NCBI RefSeq assembly: GCF_902804475.1
Contig: NZ_CADCSU010000125.1
Span: 31,753-95,752 of the forward strand
Direction: 5' to 3'
DNA from: Flavobacterium bizetiae
Lineage (GTDB): Bacteria > Bacteroidota > Bacteroidia > Flavobacteriales > Flavobacteriaceae
Length of the DNA stretch: 64,000 nucleotides
Part shown: in pieces, positions 43,000-51,285 of the stretch
Numbering within the stretch: position 1 is the stretch's first letter
Layout of the letters: each line of letters opens with the position of its first letter
Position numbers and translations under genes: made by a program
Notes under the pieces: model-generated
What the model was told of the DNA's origin: nothing
Databases searched by the model: none
Seen by the model: the letters and a program-made list of their open reading frames with translations, nothing else

Positions 43000-43719
43000 T
43001 CAAAAAAGTAGAACATCATTATTATGTGGATTAGTCTTAGAGTATATTACATTAACCTCCTGTCCCTCATAAATTTGATTAAGCTCATAAGACAAAACTT
43101 TTTTATCTGCAATTATTCTTTCGCCATCAAGAGTATTAAACTCAACTCCAATTCTAATATCTGTAATGCGTCCACTTACTGTTTTTTTTGTTACCGCATA
43201 TGCCATTACAATCCCTACAACTTCTACCTTATTCATTTTTAACATATCTTCTGCAACATTCTCAAATACTGAATTAATAATGAAATACATAATAAGAACT
43301 GGAAATGCCATAGAAAAAAGGAGGACATCAAATTTTAAATTAATACTTCCTCTTTTTCTAAGTTTATCTTTGCTCCAACTTCCAAAATAAACAATAGCAA
43401 GAATACCAAATAGACATATTAAAATTGAACCTAATAAAGAATAAAGTATGGAAGCTGACTCTATTTTAACAGGTAAAATAAACAGGAAATAATAAAAGTT
43501 ACTTACAAAAAGCGCAAGAAATAACAAAAAGAAAACTCTATATTTCTTATTATTCATTTCTACTTCTCTTTCTTCTAGAATACCTCGTGCCTTCTGAAGA
43601 ATGTCATCAACCTCATCTTCAACAGCTCCTTCTTGCATTAAAAAATTTCTAATCTCAAAATCATTACAATCTTTTTTAATATAGTCTATTGCTTTAATTA
43701 CTAATGATTTTTCCTCCAT
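43000..43719 (-). CDS. Unknown membrane protein with a beta-rich C-terminal domain
   Basis: 239 residues. A helical cytosolic N-terminus (IKAIDYIKKDCNDFEIRNFLMQEGAVEDEVDDIL) resembles a short DNA-binding-like helix bundle. Three transmembrane segments follow (about 59-79, 88-110, 135-153). The tail, VVGIVMAYAVTKKTVSGRITDIRIGVEFNTLDGERIIADKK, looks like the DUF3592-type soluble domain and closes with EGQEVNVIYSKTNPHNNDV. Function unknown. It lies 23 bases before the SulP transporter stop, in the same direction. Confidence 0.6.
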   Translation of the reverse strand: MEEKSLVIKAIDYIKKDCNDFEIRNFLMQEGAVEDEVDDILQKARGILEEREVEMNNKKYRVFFLLFLALFVSNFYYFLFILPVKIESASILYSLLGSILICLFGILAIVYFGSWSKDKLRKRGSINLKFDVLLFSMAFPVLIMYFIINSVFENVAEDMLKMNKVEVVGIVMAYAVTKKTVSGRITDIRIGVEFNTLDGERIIADKKVLSYELNQIYEGQEVNVIYSKTNPHNNDVLLF

Positions 43720-43742
43720 AACTTATATATCTAAAATTTTAA

Positions 43743-45275
43743 TTATCTCGACAATACCTTATATGTCGGATCTTCGATTACATTTACGTTAATAACCGCA
43801 TCGGCGTTTTTAAGTAATTGCCTGCAATCTGCGCTTAAGTGTTGCAATTCTATTGTTTTATTTTCCTGCTTGTATTTTTTTGTCAGATTGTTCAGCGCTT
43901 CGATTGCCGACATATCAGCGACACGGCTTTCTTTAAAATCGATAATCACGTGATCAGGATCATTGGCAACATCAAATTTTTCGAAAAAAGCAGCTATAGA
44001 ACCAAAAAATAGCGGCCCGAAAATTTCGTAGTGCTTTACTCCTGCATCATCAATAAAATGTTTTGCACGAATACGTTTAGCACTTTCCCAGGCAAAAACA
44101 AGAGCTGAAATAATAACCCCAATCAAAACGGCTAATGCCAGGTTATGCAATACAATTGTAATTAAAGCCACCAGAATTCCAACAAAAATATCGTGTTTGG
44201 GCATTTTGTTAATGATTCTGAAACTCGCCCATTCAAACGTCGTAATCGCCACCATCATCATAACTCCCACTAAAGCAGCCATTGGCAATTTACCAATTAC
44301 GGGCGCGCCAAAAAGAATGATCAATAAAATCGTTAAGGCAGCAATAATACCAGAAAGTCGGGCTCTGGAACCTGCTGAAAGATTCACTAAAGTTTGTGCA
44401 ATCATTGGACAGCCTCCCATCCCAAAAAAGAAACCATTTAAAATATTCGAACTTCCTTGCGCAATACATTCGCGATTGCTGTTTCCTCGTGTTCCTGTAA
44501 TCTCATCGACCAAATTCAGCGTAAGCAAACCTTCAGTTAAACCAACGGCGGCAACAATTACAGAATACGGAAATATGACTTTGAAAGTTTCAAAAGAAAG
44601 TGGAATATCAGGGATATGAAACGGAGGAAATCCGCCCTGAACCGAAGCAATATCTTCGACCGTTTTGGTTTCGATATTAAAAATTAAAACAATAGCAAAA
44701 ACTACCATTATCGCGACTAACGACGCCGGAACTGCTTTGGTCAATTTCGGAAAAAGTAAAACGATTCCAATTGTTAAGGCCACTAAACCCAGCATAATAT
44801 ACAAAGGAGTTCCTTGCAGCCAAGAAACCTGACCGTTTACGACTGTTTTAAATTGCTCGAGTTGCGACATAAAAATCACAACCGCCAAACCGTTTACAAA
44901 ACCAAACATAACGGGTTGAGGAACCAGCCGGATAAATTTTCCGAGTTTAAAAAGTCCGATGCAAATTTGCACTACACCACCAAGCGCGACGGCCGCAAAA
45001 ACATATTCTATACCGTGCGATTTCATTAAGGCAATCAAAACAATAACAGTTGCTCCTGCCCCGCCCGAAATCATTCCGGGTCTTCCGCCAAAAATAGCAG
45101 TAACCAATCCGGCTATAAAAGCAGCGTATAGACCAACCAAAGGTGGAAATCCAGCCAAAATAGCAAATGACAACGATTCGGGTATCATCGTCATGGCCAC
45201 TGTTAAACCGGCTAAAATTTCGTTTTTGTAATTTACTTTTTGAGTAAAGTCAAAGAGATGGAGCGCTTTTTTCAT
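43743..45275 (-). CDS. SulP-family anion transporter with STAS domain
   Basis: 510 residues. About eleven transmembrane helices start with EILAGLTVAMTMIPESLSFAILAGFPPLVGLYAAF, the SulP signature. The C-terminal 80 residues form a cytosolic STAS domain (HVIIDFKESRVADMSAIEALNNL). It carries sulfate, bicarbonate or a related anion. The longest frame opens with a TTG at 45284 in a TACATTTG box; the ATG at 45275, giving MKKALHLFDF, is the likely start. Neighbouring genes give no clue to the substrate. Confidence 0.93.
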   Translation of the reverse strand: MKKALHLFDFTQKVNYKNEILAGLTVAMTMIPESLSFAILAGFPPLVGLYAAFIAGLVTAIFGGRPGMISGGAGATVIVLIALMKSHGIEYVFAAVALGGVVQICIGLFKLGKFIRLVPQPVMFGFVNGLAVVIFMSQLEQFKTVVNGQVSWLQGTPLYIMLGLVALTIGIVLLFPKLTKAVPASLVAIMVVFAIVLIFNIETKTVEDIASVQGGFPPFHIPDIPLSFETFKVIFPYSVIVAAVGLTEGLLTLNLVDEITGTRGNSNRECIAQGSSNILNGFFFGMGGCPMIAQTLVNLSAGSRARLSGIIAALTILLIILFGAPVIGKLPMAALVGVMMMVAITTFEWASFRIINKMPKHDIFVGILVALITIVLHNLALAVLIGVIISALVFAWESAKRIRAKHFIDDAGVKHYEIFGPLFFGSIAAFFEKFDVANDPDHVIIDFKESRVADMSAIEALNNLTKKYKQENKTIELQHLSADCRQLLKNADAVINVNVIEDPTYKVLSR

Positions 45276-45281
45276 AGGCCA

Positions 45282-45289
45282 CAAATGTA
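45282..45289 (-). promoter_or_regulatory. Candidate -7 box TACATTTG touching the sulP start
   Basis: Exact TAnnTTTG match ending 6 bases before the ATG at 45275, which would make the transcript leaderless or nearly so. Confidence 0.4.
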
Positions 45290-45561
45290 GAAAATAATGA
45301 CCAAAAGAGCATTAACCTTTTCAAATCTGAAAAAGCGCCACAAAAAGAATAAAAAAATTAAAACAGTTAGCTTAACTGCTTTACAAGTAAAGCCAAAAGA
45401 GAAAGAATAAAACTTGTCATAACTATTTTCAAAAGAAATTATCGTACAAAATTATTTATAAAATGATATATAAAGCTGCGTATTTATACCTGTTTTTAAT
45501 CATTACAGCAATAAAATAAAACTGCTTTTAAATGTCTCGTTAGTGAATCTGAAAAAATAAA

Positions 45562-45774
45562 TTATTCTAATTTCACACACGTATATCCCAGACAATTTAC
45601 ATAGTCTATGATATTATTTGGCTCCAGATCAACCCCTTCGACACGTAATATTTTATCACAATCTTCGAGATCAAAATTAATTTTATAATCAGGAAACTGC
45701 GTCAGGATTACGGCAATGATATAATTGGTATCTGCTTCTTTTTGAACATTTGTTTTAAAAACTTCAACAACCAT
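45562..45774 (-). CDS. Small 70-residue protein, possible HMA-like fold
   Basis: VVEVFKTNVQKEADTNYIIAVILTQFPDYKINFDLEDCDKILRVEG has the beta-alpha-beta-beta rhythm of small metal-binding (HMA-like) proteins, but the CxxC motif is absent; single Cys residues lie in EDCDK and NCLGYTC. Starts at ATG 45774. It lies 69 bases from the beta-barrel gene, on the same strand. Short but with coding-like composition. Confidence 0.55.
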   Translation of the reverse strand: MVVEVFKTNVQKEADTNYIIAVILTQFPDYKINFDLEDCDKILRVEGVDLEPNNIIDYVNCLGYTCVKLE

Positions 45775-45843
45775 AATTATTTATTTTAATACTATAAAAA
45801 ATAATAAATGAACTATAGAACTGCGCTACATCACAAATTCTGA

Positions 45844-46824
45844 TTAAAAAGGATTGTAAGAGATTCCAAATCTAAAATATCCCTGAGCATCTTCCTTATG
45901 ATCATAAATATACTTAGACGTTCGTTCACCCCTTTCTGTTACACGAGTACTTAAAACATTATTAACACCTCCTTTTAAGAAACCAATTATTTGAGGCGCA
46001 ATGCGGTATTCATAGGTAATACCAGACTTTAATTCTAACTGATTTAACTCGTAAATTCCTTTTAAATTTGAAGCATTTAAATTTAAATAAAAACTTTCAG
46101 AATTTAGTTCCGTTCCGAAGGAAATTCTTCCATTTTCTAACAACTGTCTTCTGAACAATAAACGCTGAGGAAGAATAAAATCCAAATCCCATTTTGAATC
46201 TTCGAATTTGTGATTCAGTGTAAAAAGTGGCGTAACAGGAATTATAGACGACGGATCGAGCATGGCCAAAGCTCCAACGGTAATGGTAGTATTGGCGGTT
46301 CTTTTAATCACAATATTGGCGGTTACAAATCCTTTTACACGTTGTACATTATCCTGATTCCCATCGACAGTTGCGGTTGCGTTGTAAATAACAGGCTTAT
46401 TAAAAAGCTTTGTCATGTAAGTCGCGCTCACAGCACCGGCAAAATAGTGAAACTCTTCTTTTTCTTTTGTATAGTTTGAACTTGTGGCATAATTGTAAAC
46501 ATTACCAAAATCATAAGTTTCATATTTGTAACGCAAAGATCCCGTTACCACAAAACGTTTTGATGCTGTAGCAAAAAATGGCACATTGATGGCCACTTTT
46601 AATCTATCGTGCTGGTCGATTCGGCCTCTTTCATAACGATCTCCAAAAAGTTTCGAATCAAAATTTGTGGGGCCCAATTGTTCATATTGTACGTCTAAAA
46701 TTCGCGTAGTCGGAAATTTATCCGTTACCGCTTTTAACACCGTTTGCATAGGCGCCTCTTTTTCCTGAGCCATAGTTCGTATCGATGCACAAATGAATAA
46801 AACACAAATGATTTTTGTTTTCAT
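45844..46824 (-). CDS. Secreted beta-barrel protein (DUF6268-like), likely LytR target
   Basis: 326 residues. Signal peptide MKTKIICVLFICASIRTMAQ, then a long series of alternating amphipathic strands with aromatic girdles (RFVVTGSLRYKYETYDFGN, KSGITYEYRIAPQIIGFLKGG), ending in a Phe (GISYNPF) as outer-membrane barrels do. Resembles the DUF6268 group from memory. It is divergent from the LytS/LytR pair; the 185-base gap holds its -7 box (46878-46885) and paired repeats directly upstream of it. Confidence 0.7.
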   Translation of the reverse strand: MKTKIICVLFICASIRTMAQEKEAPMQTVLKAVTDKFPTTRILDVQYEQLGPTNFDSKLFGDRYERGRIDQHDRLKVAINVPFFATASKRFVVTGSLRYKYETYDFGNVYNYATSSNYTKEKEEFHYFAGAVSATYMTKLFNKPVIYNATATVDGNQDNVQRVKGFVTANIVIKRTANTTITVGALAMLDPSSIIPVTPLFTLNHKFEDSKWDLDFILPQRLLFRRQLLENGRISFGTELNSESFYLNLNASNLKGIYELNQLELKSGITYEYRIAPQIIGFLKGGVNNVLSTRVTERGERTSKYIYDHKEDAQGYFRFGISYNPF

Positions 46825-46877
46825 AAATTGGTATAAAATTAAAGTTTCGTTTATTGAAAAAGTATTAAAACCCGGGG

Positions 46878-46885
46878 CAAAAGTA
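46878..46885 (-). promoter_or_regulatory. -7 box TACTTTTG of the beta-barrel gene
   Basis: Exact TAnnTTTG match; start of transcription near 46873, about 49 bases before the ATG. The direct repeats at 46915-46949 then sit at about -42 to -76. Confidence 0.5.
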
Positions 46886-46914
46886 ATGGCGAAGCCTCTA
46901 TTATAACAGTAATT

Positions 46915-46949
46915 TTATACCAATGGCGTATCATTTATACGAATGGCGT
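46915..46949. promoter_or_regulatory. Paired direct repeats, likely LytTR-regulator binding site
   Basis: TTATACCAATGGCGT (46915-46929) and TTATACGAATGGCGT (46935-46949) differ at one base and are 20 bases apart, two helical turns. LytTR proteins bind such paired direct repeats. A further degenerate half (AAGTAATGGCG at about 46881) and TTATACGTTAC at 46959 follow the same theme. Confidence 0.55.
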
Positions 46950-46996
46950 TTGTATAATTTATACGTTACAAAGCGTTACAAACTATAATATTAGCC

Positions 46997-47004
46997 TATT
47001 TTTG
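46997..47004 (+). promoter_or_regulatory. -7 box TATTTTTG of the lytS-like gene
   Basis: Exact TAnnTTTG match, ending 5 bases before the ATG at 47010, so the transcript would be leaderless or the true start slightly later. Confidence 0.45.
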
Positions 47005-47009
47005 CTGTT

Positions 47010-48011
47010 ATGAAGATTCTTAAAATTTATCAGAACTTTTTTCTTAGAAACCTCATCGTAAACACCTTTATAATTTTGGTTATAGTGGCCTGCGTTTATG
47101 ACGAAATAAAATTAGACGGTCACGATTGGGGTTATATCATGAGCAAAATAGCCGTTGGATATTTACCTTGTATTATCTGGGTAACGATCTTTAACGTTTT
47201 TATTATTAGGCCCTTTTTATTTAAAAAAAGACTTAAAGTATTTTTTATACTTTTTGCCCTTTACTGGACTTCGTTTTACTTTTTCATGAATTGGTTTTTT
47301 CCGCTTGTTGGTTTGGGAAATTTCAAAACGCTTCAAATATTATCGCTGATCATCAACGGAATGTTTTTCTATTTTATACATGTTGTCATCACTAAAAAAA
47401 TCATGGATGCCGATAAGGATATTATGAATTTCAAATCAGAACTTTCGTTTTTGAAACAACAACTCAATCCACATTTTTTACTCAATGCGATGAATAATCT
47501 ATACGGAGAATCACTGTCTGATCCTGATAAATTGCCGGACCGAATCCTGAATCTGTCGGACATGTTGCGTTATCAGATCGAAGCCACCAAAAAAGATTAT
47601 GTTTTTCTGGAAGAAGAAATTGCCTTTATAAAAAAGTACATTGAATACTATACTTTTCAGAACGAACGCCTTGAAGTTACCCAGCATTTTGAAGGTGATT
47701 ACGACAGTATAGATATTCCACCATTGTTCTTTTTGCCACTGGTTGAAAATGCGGTTAAATTCTCGGCCGAAACTCCAAAACCTTTTATAAATGTAGATTT
47801 AAAGGTAAAATGCAACCAATTGTCTTTTACTTTAAAAAACAATTATCTCGAATCGGGATCACGACTTTCGAGTACGGGAATTGGAATCGAGAATCTAAAA
47901 AGACGTCTCGAAGTTTATGGTTTGCGACATGAACTCAACTGCAAGAAAGAAAAGAATATCTTTATAGTAAAATTAAAAATATGGCACTTACCTACCGCTG
48001 TCTTATCATAG
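47010..48011 (+). CDS. LytS-type sensor histidine kinase
   Basis: 333 residues. Four N-terminal transmembrane helices (about 14-33, 48-68, 76-96, 108-128) have short loops, so the sensed signal is likely in the membrane. The histidine-kinase dimerisation segment is LNPHFLLNAMNNLYG (His phospho-acceptor), followed by an ATP-binding region with PLVENAVKFSAE and GIGIENLKRRL. Matches the His_kinase/LytS family. It overlaps the next gene by 31 bases, so they are translated together as a two-component pair. Confidence 0.93.
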   Translation: MKILKIYQNFFLRNLIVNTFIILVIVACVYDEIKLDGHDWGYIMSKIAVGYLPCIIWVTIFNVFIIRPFLFKKRLKVFFILFALYWTSFYFFMNWFFPLVGLGNFKTLQILSLIINGMFFYFIHVVITKKIMDADKDIMNFKSELSFLKQQLNPHFLLNAMNNLYGESLSDPDKLPDRILNLSDMLRYQIEATKKDYVFLEEEIAFIKKYIEYYTFQNERLEVTQHFEGDYDSIDIPPLFFLPLVENAVKFSAETPKPFINVDLKVKCNQLSFTLKNNYLESGSRLSSTGIGIENLKRRLEVYGLRHELNCKKEKNIFIVKLKIWHLPTAVLS

Positions 48012-48694
48012 ACGATGAATCGCCGGCACATAAAGCGCTCGCATCGCACATCTCTAAATTTGACGATCTGGAACATTCCGGAAGCGCTTTTAGCGGTATG
48101 GAAGCTGTAAAAATGCTCAACGAAAACACCTACGATATTATTTTTCTGGATATTAATATGCCCGTAATTTCCGGTGTCGAGCTGATGGAATTACAACCCA
48201 AAAGACCACTTACAATTGTCACCACAGCCTATTCTGACTTTGCTCTTTCGGCGTACCAAAACGATGCTATAGATTATTTACTCAAACCCATTTCGTTCGA
48301 AAAATTCTCTAAAGCGATCGAAAAAGCCAAGATTTATTTCTCTGGCGCGACCACAAAAAAAGAAACCACTACAGATACCAAAGTCCTTTCGCACCGCGTA
48401 AACGGACAAATGACGGAAACACTCTTAAGCGATATTATTTATATCGAAAGTCTGGGCAACTACATGAAATTGTACAGCACCAAACTAAAATCGCCCATGA
48501 TTATTTACGGTTCGCTCTCGAGCATTGCCGCAGAAATTGACAGTACTAATTTTGTTCAGGTGCATCGCTCTTTTATTGTAAATGTGGCTAAAATTAAAGC
48601 TGTAACTTTTAAAACTCTTACGATGTTTAACGGTGAAATTATTCCTGTTGGAAGGAAATATCAGATTTTATTGGATAATCTGGAAATTAGATAA
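47981..48694 (+). CDS. LytTR-family response regulator
   Basis: 237 residues. Receiver domain with acidic pocket LIIDDES at 8-14, phospho-acceptor Asp57 in FLDINMPV, and conserved Thr and Lys (TTAYS, LLKPISFEK). Residues about 135-237 form a LytTR DNA-binding domain (LSDIIYIESLGNYMKLYS, VQVHRSFIVNVAKI). Starts within the kinase gene at 47981. The 15-bp direct repeats upstream of both genes are its probable binding sites. A terminator follows at 48725. Confidence 0.94.
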   Translation: MALTYRCLIIDDESPAHKALASHISKFDDLEHSGSAFSGMEAVKMLNENTYDIIFLDINMPVISGVELMELQPKRPLTIVTTAYSDFALSAYQNDAIDYLLKPISFEKFSKAIEKAKIYFSGATTKKETTTDTKVLSHRVNGQMTETLLSDIIYIESLGNYMKLYSTKLKSPMIIYGSLSSIAAEIDSTNFVQVHRSFIVNVAKIKAVTFKTLTMFNGEIIPVGRKYQILLDNLEIR

Positions 48695-48724
48695 TTAATC
48701 GATTTTTGAAAATTAGATAATTTG

Positions 48725-48757
48725 AAAAGCTCAACTTTTATGGTTGAGCTTTTTTTG
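48725..48757 (+). terminator. Intrinsic terminator of the LytS/LytR pair
   Basis: AAAAGCTCAAC pairs with GTTGAGCTTTTT around a short loop, followed by T residues, 30 bases after the stop. Confidence 0.85.
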
Positions 48758-48925
48758 TTTTTGGATTTTCAGAGCAGTATCAGTATTTGGTTGTTGCGAT
48801 TCATTTTATGGTATAAATCTTGATATCGCTTAAAAGAGCCTGTACCAAAGCTCTAAACTAAAAAATTGCAAATCTCACATTGCAATTATCTAACTAAACC
48901 ACTAACCGATAATCTCAAGTATCAC

Positions 48926-49285
48926 ATGAAAAAACTACTACTTACCCTTACGTTACTATTCAGCTTTGCGGGTTTTGCACAAACGATAAACGGAATCCCT
49001 ATTCAGAATCTGGATGTAGAATATCTTCAGATCATTGGAAGTTCAGTATATATGTCTTCTAAAGTTAAGATTTCGATAGACATAGGGCAAAGAACAAAAT
49101 TGATGTCGAGTAACAATGATACGGCGCGTTTGAAAGATAAAAACGGAGAAGTTTTAGTATTTAATTCGATTATCGATGCTTTAAATTTTATGGCCGGGTA
49201 CGGATATGAATTTGTACAATCGAATATTTTAGTCGAGGGAGGACAAAATGTTTTTTATTATTTGATGAAAAAAAAGTCAAAATAA
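48926..49285 (+). CDS. Small secreted protein
   Basis: 119 residues. Signal peptide MKKLLLTLTLLFSFAGFAQ, then a compact domain beginning TINGIPIQNLDVEYLQIIGSS. The rest alternates short strands and one helix (IIDALNFMAGYGYEF). I recognise no family. The frame is open from a TTG at 48866, but the ATG at 48926 gives the signal peptide. Stands alone after the LytS/LytR terminator. Confidence 0.6.
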   Translation: MKKLLLTLTLLFSFAGFAQTINGIPIQNLDVEYLQIIGSSVYMSSKVKISIDIGQRTKLMSSNNDTARLKDKNGEVLVFNSIIDALNFMAGYGYEFVQSNILVEGGQNVFYYLMKKKSK

Positions 49286-49340
49286 CTATACACAACGATA
49301 GAGCAGATTTGCCATTATAAATATTCAAAACCTTCTGCTG

Positions 49341-49645
49341 AAAGAGCATTAGCAATAGCACGCTACGAAGTACTAGGAATGAATAACGATTCTTTACATC
49401 TTTATTCTCTATTTTATTTTGCCCTTTCAGGGCAATTTCCTCTTTTGATTTAATTCGTAGTTCGTTGCACCACGCTATTGCTCTTAGGGATTTCAGCCTA
49501 TTTTAAAAAGTTTCGGGTACTCATGTTTACCATGATAAATGTTCGAAACCTGCTGCTCTGAAAGAGCATTAGCAATAGCATGTGGTGCAAAGCACTATGA
49601 ATGAATGATAAACAATTATATTTTTAAGCCCTGTAAGGGCGGAAG
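49341..49645. repeat. Interspersed repeat, one full and one partial copy
   Basis: GAAAGAGCATTAGCAATAGC opens at 49340 and again at 49560, a direct repeat. In the first copy the far end reads ACGCTATTGCTCTTA, an inverted match to the opening, so the unit is bounded by imperfect inverted repeats. GCCCTTTCAGGGC (49421) and GCCCTGTAAGGGC (49628) are internal short palindromes. The rest of the 595-base gap shows no coding frame. Confidence 0.6.
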
Positions 49646-49880
49646 CTTAATTTCAAAAAGTTTCATAACGCATATTTGCAATTTGTGCTAATAACAACAA
49701 AAATACAAACCCGGAAAACTTCGATTCTAAAAATCGGCAATCGTCTTTTACGTGTAAAAATCCTTTAATTCTCACGGCTCATAAATCATTTTCTTAAAAA
49801 AAATGCTTTGATAAACCAATTTTTCTTACATAAATAATTATATTCGCGATGCCACTAATCGCTAAATAATTATAGAAAAA

Positions 49881-50348
49881 ATGACCATTTTTAATTTCCT
49901 ATTTAGAAAATCTAGTATAGAATGTCCCAGATGCCAAGGGAAAGCTTTTGTGGACTGGGAAGATATTCGACGCCTGAATAAGGAACTAAAGTGGACGCCT
50001 GCACCTTGCGCCTATTGCTATGGCTCTGGAAAAGTAGACAAAGAAATGCTGTTAAAAGTTCCTGTAGACTATACATACCTTACTATAGATTTAACGGAAT
50101 CTGAGATGGAAAAAATAAAAAAAGGCGACGAAGCAACTCTCGAAAAAGGTAAAATGCGCGAAGTTTTTCTAGACAATCTGATAAAATATGGCGAACATCA
50201 CTACCTAAATAACAAGATGGACGCTGAAAGCATCGCCGATTTATACTTAAAAACCGAAGATGAAAACGCTTTGTTTGCCGTAGAACGAAAATACCTTATA
50301 CAATATTTTGCAAAAATAATCGAGCTAAAAACATCAGAACTCAATTAA
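49881..50348 (+). CDS. Unknown protein with DnaJ-type CxxC zinc motifs
   Basis: 155 residues. CPRCQGKAFVDW and CAYCYGSGKV form the paired CxxCxGxG motifs typical of DnaJ-like zinc fingers. The remainder is helical and charged, with no membrane segment. A metal-binding or small chaperone-like role is possible; nothing supports a specific function. It is isolated between repeat-rich gaps, and a hairpin at 50531 follows. Confidence 0.6.
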   Translation: MTIFNFLFRKSSIECPRCQGKAFVDWEDIRRLNKELKWTPAPCAYCYGSGKVDKEMLLKVPVDYTYLTIDLTESEMEKIKKGDEATLEKGKMREVFLDNLIKYGEHHYLNNKMDAESIADLYLKTEDENALFAVERKYLIQYFAKIIELKTSELN

Positions 50349-50530
50349 TACCAAACCAAAGAAAAAGAACTTAGTGCTTTCGTGGCAAAACAAATAAAAA
50401 AACAGGTATAAATACCTATTGTTACAATTCTATTTTAGTGGTAAAATTGCGGTAAATAATTTTTACTCAAGATTTGCCATTTACCGTCAAGGAAAATATT
50501 AAATGTTGTCACTTTTTTTTTGGAACCATA

Positions 50531-50578
50531 AAGTGGGATTTCTAATCGACGCCAACGATTAAAAGTCCCACTTTTTTA
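50531..50578 (+). terminator. Hairpin with T run
   Basis: AAGTGGGA and AATCG pair with CGATT and TCCCACTT, followed by TTTTTT. It lies 183 bases past the preceding gene. The gap 50349-50742 otherwise shows no feature I can name. Confidence 0.6.
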
Positions 50579-50742
50579 TACTTTTTTTTAAGAAATTTTT
50601 TAAAAAATACAGTACCTCAACAATTTAAAACTGAGCATTGACCCTAATCGAAGCTTTTACCAATTCAATTTTATCATTACGGCACCATAATAACAGAGAA
50701 CGCGCAAATAACTTATATTATCGATTACGGTAAATTGTTTGT

Positions 50743-50952
50743 TAATCTTTATATGATCCTGCCGTAGTCTGCAGACGAGAAAAAGGTTTTCTGCTTATTG
50801 CCTACTTATACAAAGTACTTCCTTTTAAGCTAGATCCTAAAAATTTCAGGCGTCTTGGCCCTAAAAACAACAGGCGCGGATTATGGAGACTTGATCCCGA
50901 CACACAACAATTGCTTGAGTCCTATCTGATAGAAATTGATGACGAAATTTAA
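50743..50952 (+). pseudogene. 3' remnant of an unknown gene, no start codon
   Basis: An open frame of 69 codons has no ATG, GTG or TTG at its start and ends at a TAA at 50950. It includes AVVCRREKGFLLIAYLYKVLPFKLDPKNFRRLG and NRRGLWRLDPDTQQLLESYLIEIDDEI, composition more like a protein than random sequence. A second frame just upstream (about 50649-50760) reads YHYGTIITENAQITYIIDYGKLFVNLYMILP and may be the rest of the same broken gene. Unrecognised. Confidence 0.3.
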
Positions 50953-51192
50953 TTATATATTTTTCATAATATAAATTAATATCTCCTCTTCTAGCTCCTT
51001 AGATAAATTTTCGTGCTTGAGCTGATGCTGAAAATCGCGCTCTATTTTTTGCCTGAATTTTTCGGCATTTACTTTACTGATGCAATAATCATCACAAATC
51101 ATTTTAAACCTATCGTCTACCAAATACATGATCTTCATAGAATCTATATATTCGGCAAATTTTGCGTTGTACAATTCATCTGGGAGGGACAT
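50953..51192 (-). CDS. Small 79-residue helical protein
   Basis: MSLPDELYNAKFAEYIDSMKIMYLVDDRFKMICDDY followed by ISKVNAEKFRQKIERDFQHQLKHENLSKELEEEI. It is almost entirely helical and charged. The frame opens with a TTG at 51228, but the ATG at 51192 is the better start. Its stop touches the stop of the remnant at 50952 on the other strand. I recognise the general pattern from small flavobacterial proteins of unknown function only. Confidence 0.5.
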   Translation of the reverse strand: MSLPDELYNAKFAEYIDSMKIMYLVDDRFKMICDDYCISKVNAEKFRQKIERDFQHQLKHENLSKELEEEILIYIMKNI

Positions 51193-51285
51193 AGAATGAT
51201 TTATTAAATTAAATAACCATGAGCACAAAAAAACACTGCCAATCTAAAATTGACAGTATTTTATACGTTATAATCCAACTAAAAA

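Noticed and set aside
44197..44619. 140-codon + frame in the sulP gene
   Set aside because: Antisense shadow of transmembrane helices.
50953..51228. TTG start at 51228 for the small minus gene
   Set aside because: The ATG at 51192 gives a better helical N-terminus; the added 12 residues are Trp/Phe/Cys-rich and unusual.
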